64,000 nt of DNA. It comes from Nonomuraea guangzhouensis. Its GTDB lineage: Bacteria; Actinomycetota; Actinomycetes; Streptosporangiales; Streptosporangiaceae. The stretch lies in the NCBI RefSeq assembly GCF_019396345.1, contig NZ_JAHKRM010000005.1, forward strand, positions 62,001-126,000. Reading direction: 5' to 3'. Made by a program: the position numbers and the translations under genes. Positions 43,649 through 52,712 of the stretch are shown here, piece by piece; the stretch's first letter is position 1; the number at the start of each line of letters is the position of its first letter. The notes beneath the pieces are model-generated. The model was not told the origin of the DNA. It saw only the letters and a program-made list of their open reading frames with translations, and searched no databases.

Positions 43649-44278
43649 ATGGCCGATGACACAGAGCTCTGGGACGCTCGCTACCGTGAGGGCGATCAGA
43701 TCTGGAGCGGGAACCCCAACGTCATCCTGGTACGTGAGGCCACCGGCCTGGAGCCGGGCAGGGCGCTGGATCTGGGATGCGGGGAAGGGGCCGACGCCGT
43801 CTGGCTGGCGCGGCGCGGGTGGCGGGTCACCGCCGTCGACATCTCCGGCGTCGCCCTGGAGCGGGCGGCCCGGCACGCGGCACGCGAAGGCGTCGCCGAG
43901 CGGATCGACTGGCAGCGGCACGATCTGGCGGCCTCGTTCCCTGAGGGCCTGTTCGAGCTGGTTTCCGCGCAGTTCCTGCACTCTCACGGGGACCTGCCGC
44001 GGGAGAAGGTCCTGCGCAGCGCCGCCGCGGCCGTCGCGCCGGGCGGGGTGCTGCTCGTGGTGGGCCACGCGGGGTTCCCGCCGTGGGAGCACGATCACCC
44101 TCACGACCTGCGCTTTCCCACCCCTGATGAGGTGCTGGAGGCTCTGGAGCTGCCGGAGGGGCAGTGGGAGGTGCTGCTCAGCGAGGAGCACGAACGCAGC
44201 CAGACCGGCCCCGACGGGCAGGCGATCGTCCGGACGGACAACGTGGTCAAGGTACGGCGGGTGAGCCATCCAGGCTGA
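43649..44278 (+). CDS. Class I SAM-dependent methyltransferase
   Basis: 209 aa, ATG preceded by GGAGGAAGG. Motif I ALDLGCGEGADAVWLARRGW (SAM binding), the acidic residue in VDISGVAL, and GGVLLVVGH are clear. WDARYREGDQIWSGNPN resembles tellurite-resistance/thiopurine-type methyltransferases (TehB-like). Substrate unknown; single transcription unit after the carbohydrate locus. Confidence 0.88.
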   Translation: MADDTELWDARYREGDQIWSGNPNVILVREATGLEPGRALDLGCGEGADAVWLARRGWRVTAVDISGVALERAARHAAREGVAERIDWQRHDLAASFPEGLFELVSAQFLHSHGDLPREKVLRSAAAAVAPGGVLLVVGHAGFPPWEHDHPHDLRFPTPDEVLEALELPEGQWEVLLSEEHERSQTGPDGQAIVRTDNVVKVRRVSHPG

Positions 44279-44322
44279 GCGCCCACTAGAGTCGGAGCGT
44301 TTTCGGAGCCGCGGGGGGCGAG

Positions 44323-45030
44323 ATGTCGTTCAAGGCCGAGCAGATCGCGAGACTGGCCGGGTCGGGGTGGGCGCGGTGCCCGTCGGTGGCCTCGGCGGTG
44401 GCGGCCGCCGGGCTGCCGGCCGTGACAGCGGACTACCTGGCGACGGCTTTTCCCGACGAGCGGTGGGAGGCCGCCGAGCGGGCCGCGTCGGCCCTGGGCG
44501 AGCACTTCGCCGCGGCGCGCTTCGCCGAGGAGACGACGTACGGGGTCCTGCTCGTACCGGATCCGGACCGGCTCGACACCCGGCGGCCCATGGCGGCCGG
44601 CACCCGGCGGGACCAGCTCGGCGTGGCCACCGCCGACGTGTTCGACGCGCGGCTGCCCGCGGGCGTGCTCGGGGTGCGGCCCGGCCGGCCGTGGGCCATG
44701 GTCGTCACGGTCACCGGTGCGTTCGGGCCGTCGCTGGGCAGCCACGACCAGATCGTGAACGGGGCCGCGCGGGCGTTCACGGTGGGTGGCGTCGACACCA
44801 GGGCGTTGATGATCCGTCAGGTGTGGGGCGCCCGGGTGCTGCAGGGCGGCCGTGAGCTGCCTGACTGCGAGGCGAACGAGCGCTGGACGTTCACGTTGTT
44901 TCCGGGTGAGGGTCTCACCGATGGGCTCGCGGAGTCGGGCACCGTGCTGAAGGGCAAGGTGCGCTTCCGGCTGGGCAAGGCGAATCGGGGCATCGGTTCG
45001 GCCCGCGCGGCCCCCGCCATAGCCGTCTGA
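44323..45030 (+). CDS. Uncharacterised 235-aa protein
   Basis: No family recognised. The protein has an N-terminal helical part (MSFKAEQIARLAGSGWARCP), a central beta-rich part (ETTYGVLLVPDPDRL, RPWAMVVTVTGAFGPSLGSH) and a C-terminal GEGLTDGLAESGTVLKGKVR segment. No signal peptide or membrane helix. Codon use is like the neighbours, and the frame is well spaced between the methyltransferase and TetR genes, so it is probably real. Confidence 0.65.
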   Translation: MSFKAEQIARLAGSGWARCPSVASAVAAAGLPAVTADYLATAFPDERWEAAERAASALGEHFAAARFAEETTYGVLLVPDPDRLDTRRPMAAGTRRDQLGVATADVFDARLPAGVLGVRPGRPWAMVVTVTGAFGPSLGSHDQIVNGAARAFTVGGVDTRALMIRQVWGARVLQGGRELPDCEANERWTFTLFPGEGLTDGLAESGTVLKGKVRFRLGKANRGIGSARAAPAIAV

Positions 45031-45061
45031 CAGGCCTGCGCACACTGTACTCATGAAGCTG

Positions 45062-45083
45062 ATCGTTCGCAGGAGCGCACGAT
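45062..45083. promoter_or_regulatory. TetR-type operator dyad
   Basis: ATCGTTCGC (45062-45070) and GCGCACGAT (45075-45083) with AGGA between; 8 of 9 positions pair. It lies 39 bp before the TetR start and probably overlaps its promoter (autorepression). Confidence 0.6.
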
Positions 45084-45121
45084 GTACGCTACGGTGGCCG
45101 GAGAACAGAGGAGACCACCGC

Positions 45122-45847
45122 ATGCCAGCCGACCAGCACCCCATCCCCTCGGTATGGGCCCGCCCGCGCGCCAGGCGGGAGCAGCCGGCGCTGAGCCGCG
45201 AGCGGATCGTGGCCGAGGCCGTCGCGCTGCTGGACGCCGAGGGCATCGACGCCCTGAGCATGCGCAGCCTCGGGACCCGGCTGGGGGCCGGGGCCACCTC
45301 GCTCTACCGGCACGTGGCCAACAAGGACGAGCTGATCGAACTGGTCGTGGACGAGGTCTACGGCGAGCTGCGGGTGCCCGAGGCCGGCGATGCGGCCGGC
45401 TGGCGGGCGGCCATCGCCGCCGGCGCCCACAGCCTGCGCTCGATGATCCTGCGCCACCCCTGGCTCGTGTCGGTGCTCGGCCAGGTCGGGCTCGCCGACC
45501 TCGGCCCGAACCTGACCCGCCAGTCCGAACGGCTGCTGGCCGTCTTCCAGGCGGCGGGTTTCGATCCCGTCGAGGCCGACCAGGCCATGAGCACGATCAT
45601 CGCCTACGTCATCGGGATGACCCTCAGCGAGGCGGCCTACCTCGCCCTGCTCGCCCGCAGCGGCCAGAGCGAGCAGGACCTGCTGGAGAGCCTGCGTCCG
45701 GCCGCCGAGCAGGCCGTGCGCGAGCATCCCCTGCTGCGCGACGGGTACGCCGCGCGGCAGGGCCAGGACCCGCGGCTGGTGCGCGAGGACAACTTCGCCT
45801 ACGGCGTCGAACGCGTCCTGGACGGCTTGCAGGCCCGGCTCACGTGA
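45122..45847 (+). CDS. TetR-family regulator with TetR_C-type domain
   Basis: 241 aa from the ATG at 45122 (GGAG upstream). Helix-turn-helix RERIVAEAVALLDAEGIDAL, SMRSLGTRLGAGATSLYRHV, and a C-terminal ligand domain of the tetracycline-repressor type (LRSMILRHPWLVSVLG). No efflux gene is adjacent, so the target may be elsewhere or itself. Ends 7 bp from the convergent L,D-transpeptidase. Confidence 0.92.
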   Translation: MPADQHPIPSVWARPRARREQPALSRERIVAEAVALLDAEGIDALSMRSLGTRLGAGATSLYRHVANKDELIELVVDEVYGELRVPEAGDAAGWRAAIAAGAHSLRSMILRHPWLVSVLGQVGLADLGPNLTRQSERLLAVFQAAGFDPVEADQAMSTIIAYVIGMTLSEAAYLALLARSGQSEQDLLESLRPAAEQAVREHPLLRDGYAARQGQDPRLVREDNFAYGVERVLDGLQARLT

Positions 45848-45854
45848 CCCCGCG

Positions 45855-47054
45855 CTAGAGGGCGCTGCCCTTCTTCCACTTGGAGAAGGGCAGCTGCCAG
45901 AAGCCCCAGCCGTTGTTCCACTCCAGGTCGCGGGTGGTGCCGGTGATGTCGACGACGTCGCCGCGCTGGAAGTGGTTGTAGAACCACAGGGCCTGGTCGG
46001 GGCGGGAGTTGATGCAGCCGTGGCTGACGTTGGAGCGGCCCTGGGCCCAGACGTTGTCCTTGGCGTGGACGTACTCGCCGGAGTTGGAGATCCGCACGGC
46101 GTGGTTGATCATGACGTCGTAGTAGCCGGGGTCGCCCTTCTTGCGGCCGGGCGAGATCATGCGCACCGGGTTGCCGCGCTCCATGGTCAGGTGGACGCCG
46201 GAGGTGGTGGTGTACTCGCGGGTGGTGGCCATGCCGGCGCTGATGCGCATCGTCTGCACGCGCTTGCCGTCGCGGTAGACGTACATCATGTGCTTCTTGG
46301 TGTCGACCTTGCTGATCACCCTGGCGCCGATCTTCAAGGAGGTGTCGTAGTCCTTGACCCCGTACAGGCCCTGGCCGCCCTTGACGCCGGTCAGGCGGGC
46401 GTTGAACGTGACCTTCTGGTGGGCGGGCCAGTACTTGGCGGTGCGGTAGATGACGGTGGTGTCGTTGATCCACCGCCAGGCGCCCTTGGCGGGCTTTTGC
46501 GCGTCGACCTCCAGGGCGCGCTCGACCTTGGCCTTCTCGCTGACGGGCTGGTTGAAGGTGACGATGATCGGCGCCCCCACGCCGACCGTCTCCCCCTTGG
46601 CGTTGGGCGTGACGTCGGCGACCTGCAGTTCGCGCTCGGGCGTGAGCGTCTTGAACGTGCTGGCCGCGCTGGTCACGCCCGCCTTGGCGCTGACGTTGTA
46701 CGAGCTGGAAGGGCGCAGGGTGCCCTTGGAGACCCATTTGGTCTTGTCGGCGTTGAAGGTCCCCTCGACGGCCTTGCCGCCGCCTTCGGCCGTGACCTCT
46801 TCCAGGGTGCCACCGGCGGCGGTCACGACGATCTTCTTCTCGGGGCTGACCTTCGAGGTGCCTTCCGCGGGCGAGATCTTGATCGTCGGCGCCTCGGGGG
46901 TCGCCGAGGTGGTCGCTTTGGCCGCCTCGGCGTTGCGCTCGGCGGTGGGCGCGCTCGAGCAGGATGCGGTCAGTACCGCGGCCGCGAGCAGGGCCATGCC
47001 CGCGACGGGCGTCCTCCAACCGGGCGTGACGTTCAAGTCAGTCCTCTCCCCCAT
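45855..47054 (-). CDS. L,D-transpeptidase lipoprotein (LdtMt2-like)
   Basis: 399 aa. Lipobox LTASC (about Cys32); two Ig-like domains (about 55-250); C-terminal YkuD domain with catalytic Cys347 in SHGCINSRPDQA. It makes 3-3 crosslinks in peptidoglycan at the outer face of the membrane and resists most penicillins but not carbapenems (family knowledge). An in-frame TTG at 47036 preceded by GGGAGAGG is an alternative start. Confidence 0.95.
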   Translation of the reverse strand: MGERTDLNVTPGWRTPVAGMALLAAAVLTASCSSAPTAERNAEAAKATTSATPEAPTIKISPAEGTSKVSPEKKIVVTAAGGTLEEVTAEGGGKAVEGTFNADKTKWVSKGTLRPSSSYNVSAKAGVTSAASTFKTLTPERELQVADVTPNAKGETVGVGAPIIVTFNQPVSEKAKVERALEVDAQKPAKGAWRWINDTTVIYRTAKYWPAHQKVTFNARLTGVKGGQGLYGVKDYDTSLKIGARVISKVDTKKHMMYVYRDGKRVQTMRISAGMATTREYTTTSGVHLTMERGNPVRMISPGRKKGDPGYYDVMINHAVRISNSGEYVHAKDNVWAQGRSNVSHGCINSRPDQALWFYNHFQRGDVVDITGTTRDLEWNNGWGFWQLPFSKWKKGSAL

Positions 47055-47196
47055 AACAGCAAAGTCAATGTCAAAGACCTTAATGCTCCTGCATGTATGA
47101 CGCGGATGAGTTTGGGATAGTTCGATAACGTTTGAATCACTTGTTGCTGAGAACCCCAGGTCAAGCGCGCGCCACAGGGGTAATGAGGAGAAATCC

Positions 47197-49455
47197 TCAG
47201 TGCTGGGCCAGGCGGTGGGTCAGGCTGGTGTGCCGCCGCCCGGCGCCCTTGGTCCGTACGGCCTGCGCCAGCGCGCGCCGCGACCCGACGATGACGACCA
47301 GCCGCTTGGCCCGGGTGATCGCGGTGTAGAGCAGGTTGCGCTGCAGCATCATCCAGGAGCTGGTGGCCAGGGGGATGACCACGGCCGGATACTCACTGCC
47401 CTGGGAGCGGTGGATGGAGACCGCGTAGGCGTGGGCGAGCTCGTCGAGCTCGTCGAAGGCGTACTCGACCTGCTCGTCCTCATCGGTCAGGACGGTCAGC
47501 TTCTGCTCGTCGGGGCGGATGTCGACGACGATGCCGACGGTGCCGTTGAACACCCCCGCCGCGCCCTTTTCGTAGTTGTTGCGCAGCTGGGTGACCTTGT
47601 CGCCGACGCGGAAGACCCGCCCGCCGTAACGCCGTTCGGGCATGTCCTCGCGCGAGGGGGTCAGGGCCTCCTGCAGCGCGATGTTGAGCGCGCCGGCCCC
47701 GGCGGCGCCGCGGTGCATGGGGGCCAGCACCTGTACGTCGCGGCGCGCATTGAGGCCGAACTTACGCGGGATGCGCCGGGCCACCACATCGACGGTCAGC
47801 GCCGCGATCTCCTCCGGCTCCTCGCACGGGAACAGGAAGAAGTCCGTCATTCCCTCCAGTTTCGGGTGCAGGCCGGTGTTGACGCGGTGGGCGTTGACCA
47901 CCACGCCCGACTCCTGGGCCTGGCGGAAGATCTGCGTCAGCCGTACGCGGGGGATGTCCTCGGCGGCCAGCAGGTCCTTCAGCACCTCGCCCGCGCCGAC
48001 CGAGGGCAGCTGGTCCACATCCCCCACGAACAGCAGGTGCGCGCCGGGCGCGACCGCCTTGACGAGCTTGTTGGCCAGCAGCAGGTCGAGCATGGACGCC
48101 TCGTCCACCACCACCAGATCGGCGTCCAGCGGGTTGTCGCGGTCGAAGGTGGCATCCCCGCCGGGCCGCAGCTGCAGCAGCCGGTGCACGGTGGTCGCCT
48201 CGTGGCCGGTCAGCTCGGCGAGCCTCTTGGCGGCCCGGCCGGTGGGCGCGGCCAGGATCACCTTGGCCCGCTTGGCGCGGGCCAGCGTCACGATGGAGCG
48301 CACGGTGAAGCTCTTGCCGCAGCCCGGCCCGCCGGTCAGCACCGCGACCTTCTCCGTCAGCGCCAGCCGTACGGCCTGGCGCTGCTCGGCGGCCAGGTCG
48401 GCGCCCGTCTGGCCGCGCAGCCACTGCTCGGCCCGCTCCCAGTCGACCTCGGCGAAGGCGGCCAGCCGGTCGCGCCCGCCGCGCAGCAGCGACAGCAGCG
48501 CCGAGGCCAGCGACAGCTCGGCGCGGTGGAAGGGCACCAGATAGACCGCCGGCACGATGTTGTCGCCGGCCGGGATCTCCTCGCGTACCACGCCCTCCTC
48601 GCCGACCAGCTCCTCCAGGCAGTCGGCGACCAGGGCGGCGGGCACCTCGAGGATCTTGACGGCGTCGCCGATGAGGTTGGGCGCGGGCAGGTAGCAGTGG
48701 CCGTCGTCGGCGGCCTGGGACAGGGTGTAGCGCAGCCCGGCCTTGACGCGCTCGGGGCTGTCATGGGGGATGCCGACCGCCTGGGCGATGGTGTCGGCGG
48801 TCTTGAAGCCGATGCCCCACACGTCGTCGGCCAGCTGGTACGGCCGGCTCTTGACGACGGAGATGGAGCCCTCGCCGTACTCCTTGAAGATGCGCACCGC
48901 GATCGAGGTGGACACGCCGACGCCCTGCAGGAAGATCATCACCTCTTTGATGATCTTCTGCTCCTCCCAGGCGGCGGCGATCAGCTTGGTCCGCTTGGGG
49001 CCCAGGCCCGGCACCTCCACCAGCCGCTCGGGCGCCTGCTCGATGACCTCCAGCGTGGCGGTGCCGAAGTGGTCGACGATCCGCTCGGCCATCTTCGGCC
49101 CGATGCCCTTGATCAGGCCGGAGCCCAGGTAGCGGCGGATGCCCTGGACGGTGGCCGGCAGCACGGTGGCATACGACCACACCTCGAACTGCTTGCCGTA
49201 CTTGGGATGGGAGGTCCAGCGGCCGCTCAGCCGCAGCGACTCGCCGACCTGCGCGCCGAGCAGCGGTCCTACGACGGTCAGCAGTTCGGCGCCCGACCGG
49301 TCGGTGGCCACACGCGCGATCGTGTAGCCGGTCTCCTCGTTGGCATACGTGATGCGCTCAAGTACTGCGCTCAACTGAGTACCAACATCTTTGGAGCCCG
49401 TGTCCGGGCTTCCCTCGGGCCTCCCCACGCCGATGAGACTAGGGCAGATCTTCAT
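47197..49455 (-). CDS. recD2: RecD2-like ATP-dependent DNA helicase
   Basis: 752 aa from the ATG at 49455; an ATG 11 codons upstream is possible. N-terminal OB-like and helix-hairpin-helix region (GIGPKMAERIVDHFG, VPGLGPKRTKLI), then SF1B helicase motifs: Walker A GGPGCGKSF, DEASM (motif II), GDVDQLPSVG, and the C-terminal YAVSIHRSQGSEYPAVV. RecD2 proteins are 5'-3' helicases of recombination repair acting without RecBC. It is divergent from the small frame at 49502. Confidence 0.92.
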   Translation of the reverse strand: MKICPSLIGVGRPEGSPDTGSKDVGTQLSAVLERITYANEETGYTIARVATDRSGAELLTVVGPLLGAQVGESLRLSGRWTSHPKYGKQFEVWSYATVLPATVQGIRRYLGSGLIKGIGPKMAERIVDHFGTATLEVIEQAPERLVEVPGLGPKRTKLIAAAWEEQKIIKEVMIFLQGVGVSTSIAVRIFKEYGEGSISVVKSRPYQLADDVWGIGFKTADTIAQAVGIPHDSPERVKAGLRYTLSQAADDGHCYLPAPNLIGDAVKILEVPAALVADCLEELVGEEGVVREEIPAGDNIVPAVYLVPFHRAELSLASALLSLLRGGRDRLAAFAEVDWERAEQWLRGQTGADLAAEQRQAVRLALTEKVAVLTGGPGCGKSFTVRSIVTLARAKRAKVILAAPTGRAAKRLAELTGHEATTVHRLLQLRPGGDATFDRDNPLDADLVVVDEASMLDLLLANKLVKAVAPGAHLLFVGDVDQLPSVGAGEVLKDLLAAEDIPRVRLTQIFRQAQESGVVVNAHRVNTGLHPKLEGMTDFFLFPCEEPEEIAALTVDVVARRIPRKFGLNARRDVQVLAPMHRGAAGAGALNIALQEALTPSREDMPERRYGGRVFRVGDKVTQLRNNYEKGAAGVFNGTVGIVVDIRPDEQKLTVLTDEDEQVEYAFDELDELAHAYAVSIHRSQGSEYPAVVIPLATSSWMMLQRNLLYTAITRAKRLVVIVGSRRALAQAVRTKGAGRRHTSLTHRLAQH

Positions 49456-49501
49456 CAGCGCGACACTTTCCGCGAGCCGCTGAGCCACTCTGTCTCACAA
49501 C

Positions 49502-49690
49502 ATGCGGGCAAAAGTGCTGGCGTCAGCTGGCGATCTCCTGGCCCGCGCTTGTGCCGAACGCGACGCCCTCTCCCCTGCCGAAGCGGCCAGGCTCGCACAT
49601 CGGCCGGGACGCATCTGCCTGACGGACCTGCCCGACCTCGAACGACTGCGGGAACGGCAGCAGCCCCAACTGTCGCCGTTGGGGGCGTGA
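49502..49690 (+). CDS. Small hypothetical protein
   Basis: 62 aa, ATG 46 bp from the divergent RecD2 start. The sequence KVLASAGDLLARACAERDAL, SPAEAARLAHRPGR is helical and has normal GC-biased codon use. No ribosome-binding site is obvious. No family recognised. Confidence 0.4.
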   Translation: MRAKVLASAGDLLARACAERDALSPAEAARLAHRPGRICLTDLPDLERLRERQQPQLSPLGA

Positions 49691-49953
49691 GCGATGAGAC
49701 GTACGTCGAACACTGGTCCCCCCAATGAGCCGTCTCTGGGACGGTGCTTTTCCAAGGCGCAAATCCACCGGCCATGTTGGGTTTCGGTCGACAGGCTTCT
49801 CGCGGTCCCTTGAGTTGTGGTCAGGCAGAGAAGCTTTCCGCTCGGCGGACTGTCTAATTACCGGCAAATGTCCTCCTGCTGCCCTGTTTCTCGCGTCCAC
49901 CATCTCGATACTTGTTAAGTACCTGTACTAGCTGGGCATCTCTGGAGGAAATT

Positions 49954-50271
49954 ATGAGCTTCACAACGTCCGCCTTCGCGAAGTCGGCGATCGTAGCCTT
50001 AGCGGCCGCCACCGTCGCGTTGGCCGGGGCTCCGGCCTCAGCCGCGACGATCGCCGATCCAGAAACAACCGCCCAGTTGCGCTGCGGCTACTACAGAGAC
50101 GCGAACGGAAACTGGTACGGGCACTGCGATGCGCCTCCGCGGACCGACGTCATCATCAGAGTCGAGTCGTATACCGGCAATTACGACATGTGTGTCAAGC
50201 CGGGGCTGACGAAGCTCGACCCCTTCGCCCATGGAGCCTATTACGTCGGCAGACTGTGCTCGGCCGGGTGA
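49954..50271 (+). CDS. Small secreted cysteine-containing protein (DUF6355-like)
   Basis: 105 aa, ATG after CTGGAGGAAATT. Signal peptide to about residue 31 (ALAAATVALAGAPASA-AT). The mature part has four cysteines (RCGYYRD, GHCDAP, YDMCVKPG, GRLCSAG), probably two disulfides, and ends GAYYVGRLC, resembling small secreted DUF6355 proteins. Contains a TTA codon (49999-50001). Function unknown. It opens the accessory zone of small secreted proteins. Confidence 0.75.
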   Translation: MSFTTSAFAKSAIVALAAATVALAGAPASAATIADPETTAQLRCGYYRDANGNWYGHCDAPPRTDVIIRVESYTGNYDMCVKPGLTKLDPFAHGAYYVGRLCSAG

Positions 50272-50852
50272 CGCAAGACCTCGCGGCTGCTGGGCGGTTC
50301 GCCCTGCAGTCGCGACACCGGGAAGGGAAAAGCCGGCTGCATCGGGGCGGATTTTGATTGCGGCGATACCCGGCCCGAGAGATCTGGGATAACGCTCGCA
50401 ATCTCGGCTTTCGCACAGACTCTCACGTGCAGCGGTCCTACAGGTAGGAGCGGCGCGCCCGGATCATCAGAGCCGAAGAGGCCGACGCGCCCAACGCCGT
50501 GAAGTACGCTCGCCGTTGCCGAGTGCACGCACCAGACGGGTGGAAACGATTGGTCCCGCAGGTCGAGGGTGATGAACAGTTCGCCCACGTTGATCGCCGC
50601 TACACCCCCTCGTGGAGTTGTGCAGTAGGCAATTAAGGACGCGAGCCGCTAGATGCGCGACGCTCGGATAATGTCCGGCGGCTGCCTCGATCCGCCTAAT
50701 CAGGCATTCGATCCGCCGTAGCGGTTTCGATGCCGAACGTTGCTTGTGCGGATAGGTATTCGGCCGCGACGAGGACAACGGCAAAACAGTTGCGTCGGCA
50801 ACCTGCTCAGGCAATGCTGATCCGGCCAGGTGGTGTCAACCCTGTGGTGGGG
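50272..50852. other. Long intergenic region
   Basis: 581 bp with no supported gene and lower GC patches than the surroundings. Minus-strand frames here are short and have no ribosome-binding sites. It must hold the promoter of the AraC gene; I cannot place it. Confidence 0.4.
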
Positions 50853-51842
50853 ATGATGGATGTGATCAGCACCGCCGACGTTCCGGCGGGAGAGCGGTTC
50901 GGTTTCTGGCGCGAGGTGCACTCGAAGCTCTGGGCGCCCTACGATTTACGCTGCGAATCGCAGTGGATGAGTCGATTCCGGGCTCAGGTCGCTATCAGCG
51001 ACTTCGGCCCCGTACAAGTGACGCGGATAAGCACGGAGCCGCACTCGATCCACCGCACGCCCAAGCTCATTCGCCAGGGCGATCCCGAAGTGTTCATCCT
51101 GGCCTGTACGGTGCGCGGTGGCGGCGTGGTGGTGCAAGACGACCGGCATAGGGAGGTCGGAGTCGGAGATCTGGTGCTTTATGACACTTCGCGCCCCTAT
51201 TGGGCCGAGTTCGCGCCGGATGTTCCAGCGAGCCAGCAGCAACTGCTGCTGCTGCGCTTCCCGCGCTCGTTGCTGCCGTTGCCCGCCCGGGACCTGCGGC
51301 GGCTGAATGGAGTTCGCATCCCGGGCGCCCAGGGCGTCGGCTCGCTGTCGTCACAGTTCCTGCTGCAGATCGCCGGGCACATGGACGAACTCAGTCCGAC
51401 CGACACCGCCCGGCTGTCCACCCTCACGCTCGACGTGCTGACCGCGGTGCTCGCCAATGCGCTGGACACCCAGAGCGCGGTGCCGCCCGATACCAGGCGA
51501 CGAGCGCTCATGGCTCAGATTCACGCCTTCATCCGGGAAAACCTCGGCGATGCGCGGCTGGATCCGGGCGCGATCGCCGCAGCGCACCACATCTCCCTGC
51601 GCTACCTGCACAAACTCTTCCACCAGGAAGGGCACACCGTCGCCGGTTGGGTACGCGAGCGCCGCCTGGAGCACTGCCGGCGCGACCTCGCCGACCCCCT
51701 TTCGGCCACCCGCCCGATCAACGCCATCGCGGCTCGGTGGGGGTTCACCAGTCCCGCGCATTTCAGCCAGGCGTTTCGCAGCGCCTACGGCCTTTCACCG
51801 CGCCAGTTCCGCGAGCGGTCCGCGACAGTGCACCCGGACTAA
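50853..51842 (+). CDS. AraC-family regulator with AraC-binding-2 cupin domain
   Basis: 329 aa from the ATG at 50853; an open frame extends to 50730 and ATG 50814 is an alternative. N-terminal cupin-like sensor (STADVPAGERFGFWREV, GDPEVFILACTVRGGG, LVLYDTSRPYW) and C-terminal two-helix-turn-helix domain (ISLRYLHKLFHQEG, AARWGFTSPAHFSQAFR). TTA codon at 50946-50948, as in the developmental AraC-type regulator AdpA. It lies among small secreted proteins and may regulate them. Confidence 0.88.
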   Translation: MMDVISTADVPAGERFGFWREVHSKLWAPYDLRCESQWMSRFRAQVAISDFGPVQVTRISTEPHSIHRTPKLIRQGDPEVFILACTVRGGGVVVQDDRHREVGVGDLVLYDTSRPYWAEFAPDVPASQQQLLLLRFPRSLLPLPARDLRRLNGVRIPGAQGVGSLSSQFLLQIAGHMDELSPTDTARLSTLTLDVLTAVLANALDTQSAVPPDTRRRALMAQIHAFIRENLGDARLDPGAIAAAHHISLRYLHKLFHQEGHTVAGWVRERRLEHCRRDLADPLSATRPINAIAARWGFTSPAHFSQAFRSAYGLSPRQFRERSATVHPD

Positions 51843-51891
51843 AGGCGTGTGCGCCCACCCGTAACGACAGGCCCGACTACAGCCTGCACCC

Positions 51892-52155
51892 TTGAGCGAG
51901 GAAGCCAACGAGAATCCACGCAAGGAGCGCAGGTTCGCCTGCCAGGAAGGGCACAATGACACACGAGAGAGCGATCATCCGTACCAGCGTGTCTGCGTCG
52001 CGGTACTCGACTACCAGGACGACCGGATCAATACCTGGAAGATCTGGGACCTCTACGAGTGCGGCGACTACGCGCTATATAACTGGTACCGCCATGGCTG
52101 GATTCGGAACAACCAATCCGGCTGGGAGCCTGCCTGGTACATCCACCCATGCTGA
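51892..52155 (+). CDS. Small aromatic-rich protein, start uncertain
   Basis: 87 aa if it begins at the TTG at 51892; no signal peptide is readable. The C-terminal half is unusually rich in Trp and Tyr (TWKIWDLYECGDYALYNWYR, GWEPAWYIHPC) with four cysteines overall. The pattern recalls the ends of small secreted streptomycete proteins, so this may be a gene whose signal-peptide exon is decayed or in another frame. Function unknown. Confidence 0.45.
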   Translation: MSEEANENPRKERRFACQEGHNDTRESDHPYQRVCVAVLDYQDDRINTWKIWDLYECGDYALYNWYRHGWIRNNQSGWEPAWYIHPC

Positions 52156-52712
52156 ATGATGCACACCACGGCATCTGTATGTGATCAACTGTCGGCCCCC
52201 GGATCGTGCTGATGTCTGCGGATCCTCCCTCCTCGAAGGCATGACGATGACGATCCACGATTGTTGACTGTCTTGCTGGTCGGTTCGGCCTGCAGGGGGT
52301 TGCTCGTCACGTTCGCCGTGGTCTGGTTGCCGTAGTGGCCGCCGATCATCCCCGGGGGGAGCATCGCGACCGGCTTCGGTGTGCACGCCTTCGCCAGTTG
52401 ACCTGCGCCGCTCCAACGCCACGCTGATCAGGTCCGGCGGATGGTTCTTCACCCGGCATACAGCTCACGCGTCGTCATCAGCCGCACCTTTTGTCGTATT
52501 CCCACATCGGTCATCCCGGCACCGGCGCCGATCCGGGAAACAGAGCCTGAACCCGCGGTGACTCACACGCATATCAAAGGAATGCGTTTTCCACCTGTGA
52601 GAAGTTCCGTCCCGAAGTTGTTTGTCCAGCACGCCGTACGCGTGCTGGACAACTCCGGGACGGCTAGACCAGGGGCTACGGCTTATCGAGTCACCCGACG
52701 AAAGGGATCGAC
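52156..52712. other. Intergenic region with a long hairpin
   Basis: 557 bp without a convincing gene. Its right part contains the 54-nt hairpin at 52609-52662, 51 bp before the next start codon. The left part shows no structure I can support. Confidence 0.5.
52609..52662 (+). promoter_or_regulatory. Long imperfect hairpin upstream of a secreted-protein gene
   Basis: Inner stem TTGTCCAGCACGC (52622-52634) pairs perfectly with GCGTGCTGGACAA (52640-52652), loop CGTAC; outer stem CGTCCCG (52609-52615) pairs with CGGGACG (52656-52662), with an asymmetric internal loop. It could be a terminator/attenuator, an RNA stabiliser or a protein-binding dyad for the gene at 52713. Confidence 0.6.

Noticed and set aside
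47200..49728. 842-codon plus-strand frame opposite the RecD2-like gene
   Set aside because: Low-complexity Gly/Val/Asp composition caused by GC skew; RecD2 motifs lie on the other strand.
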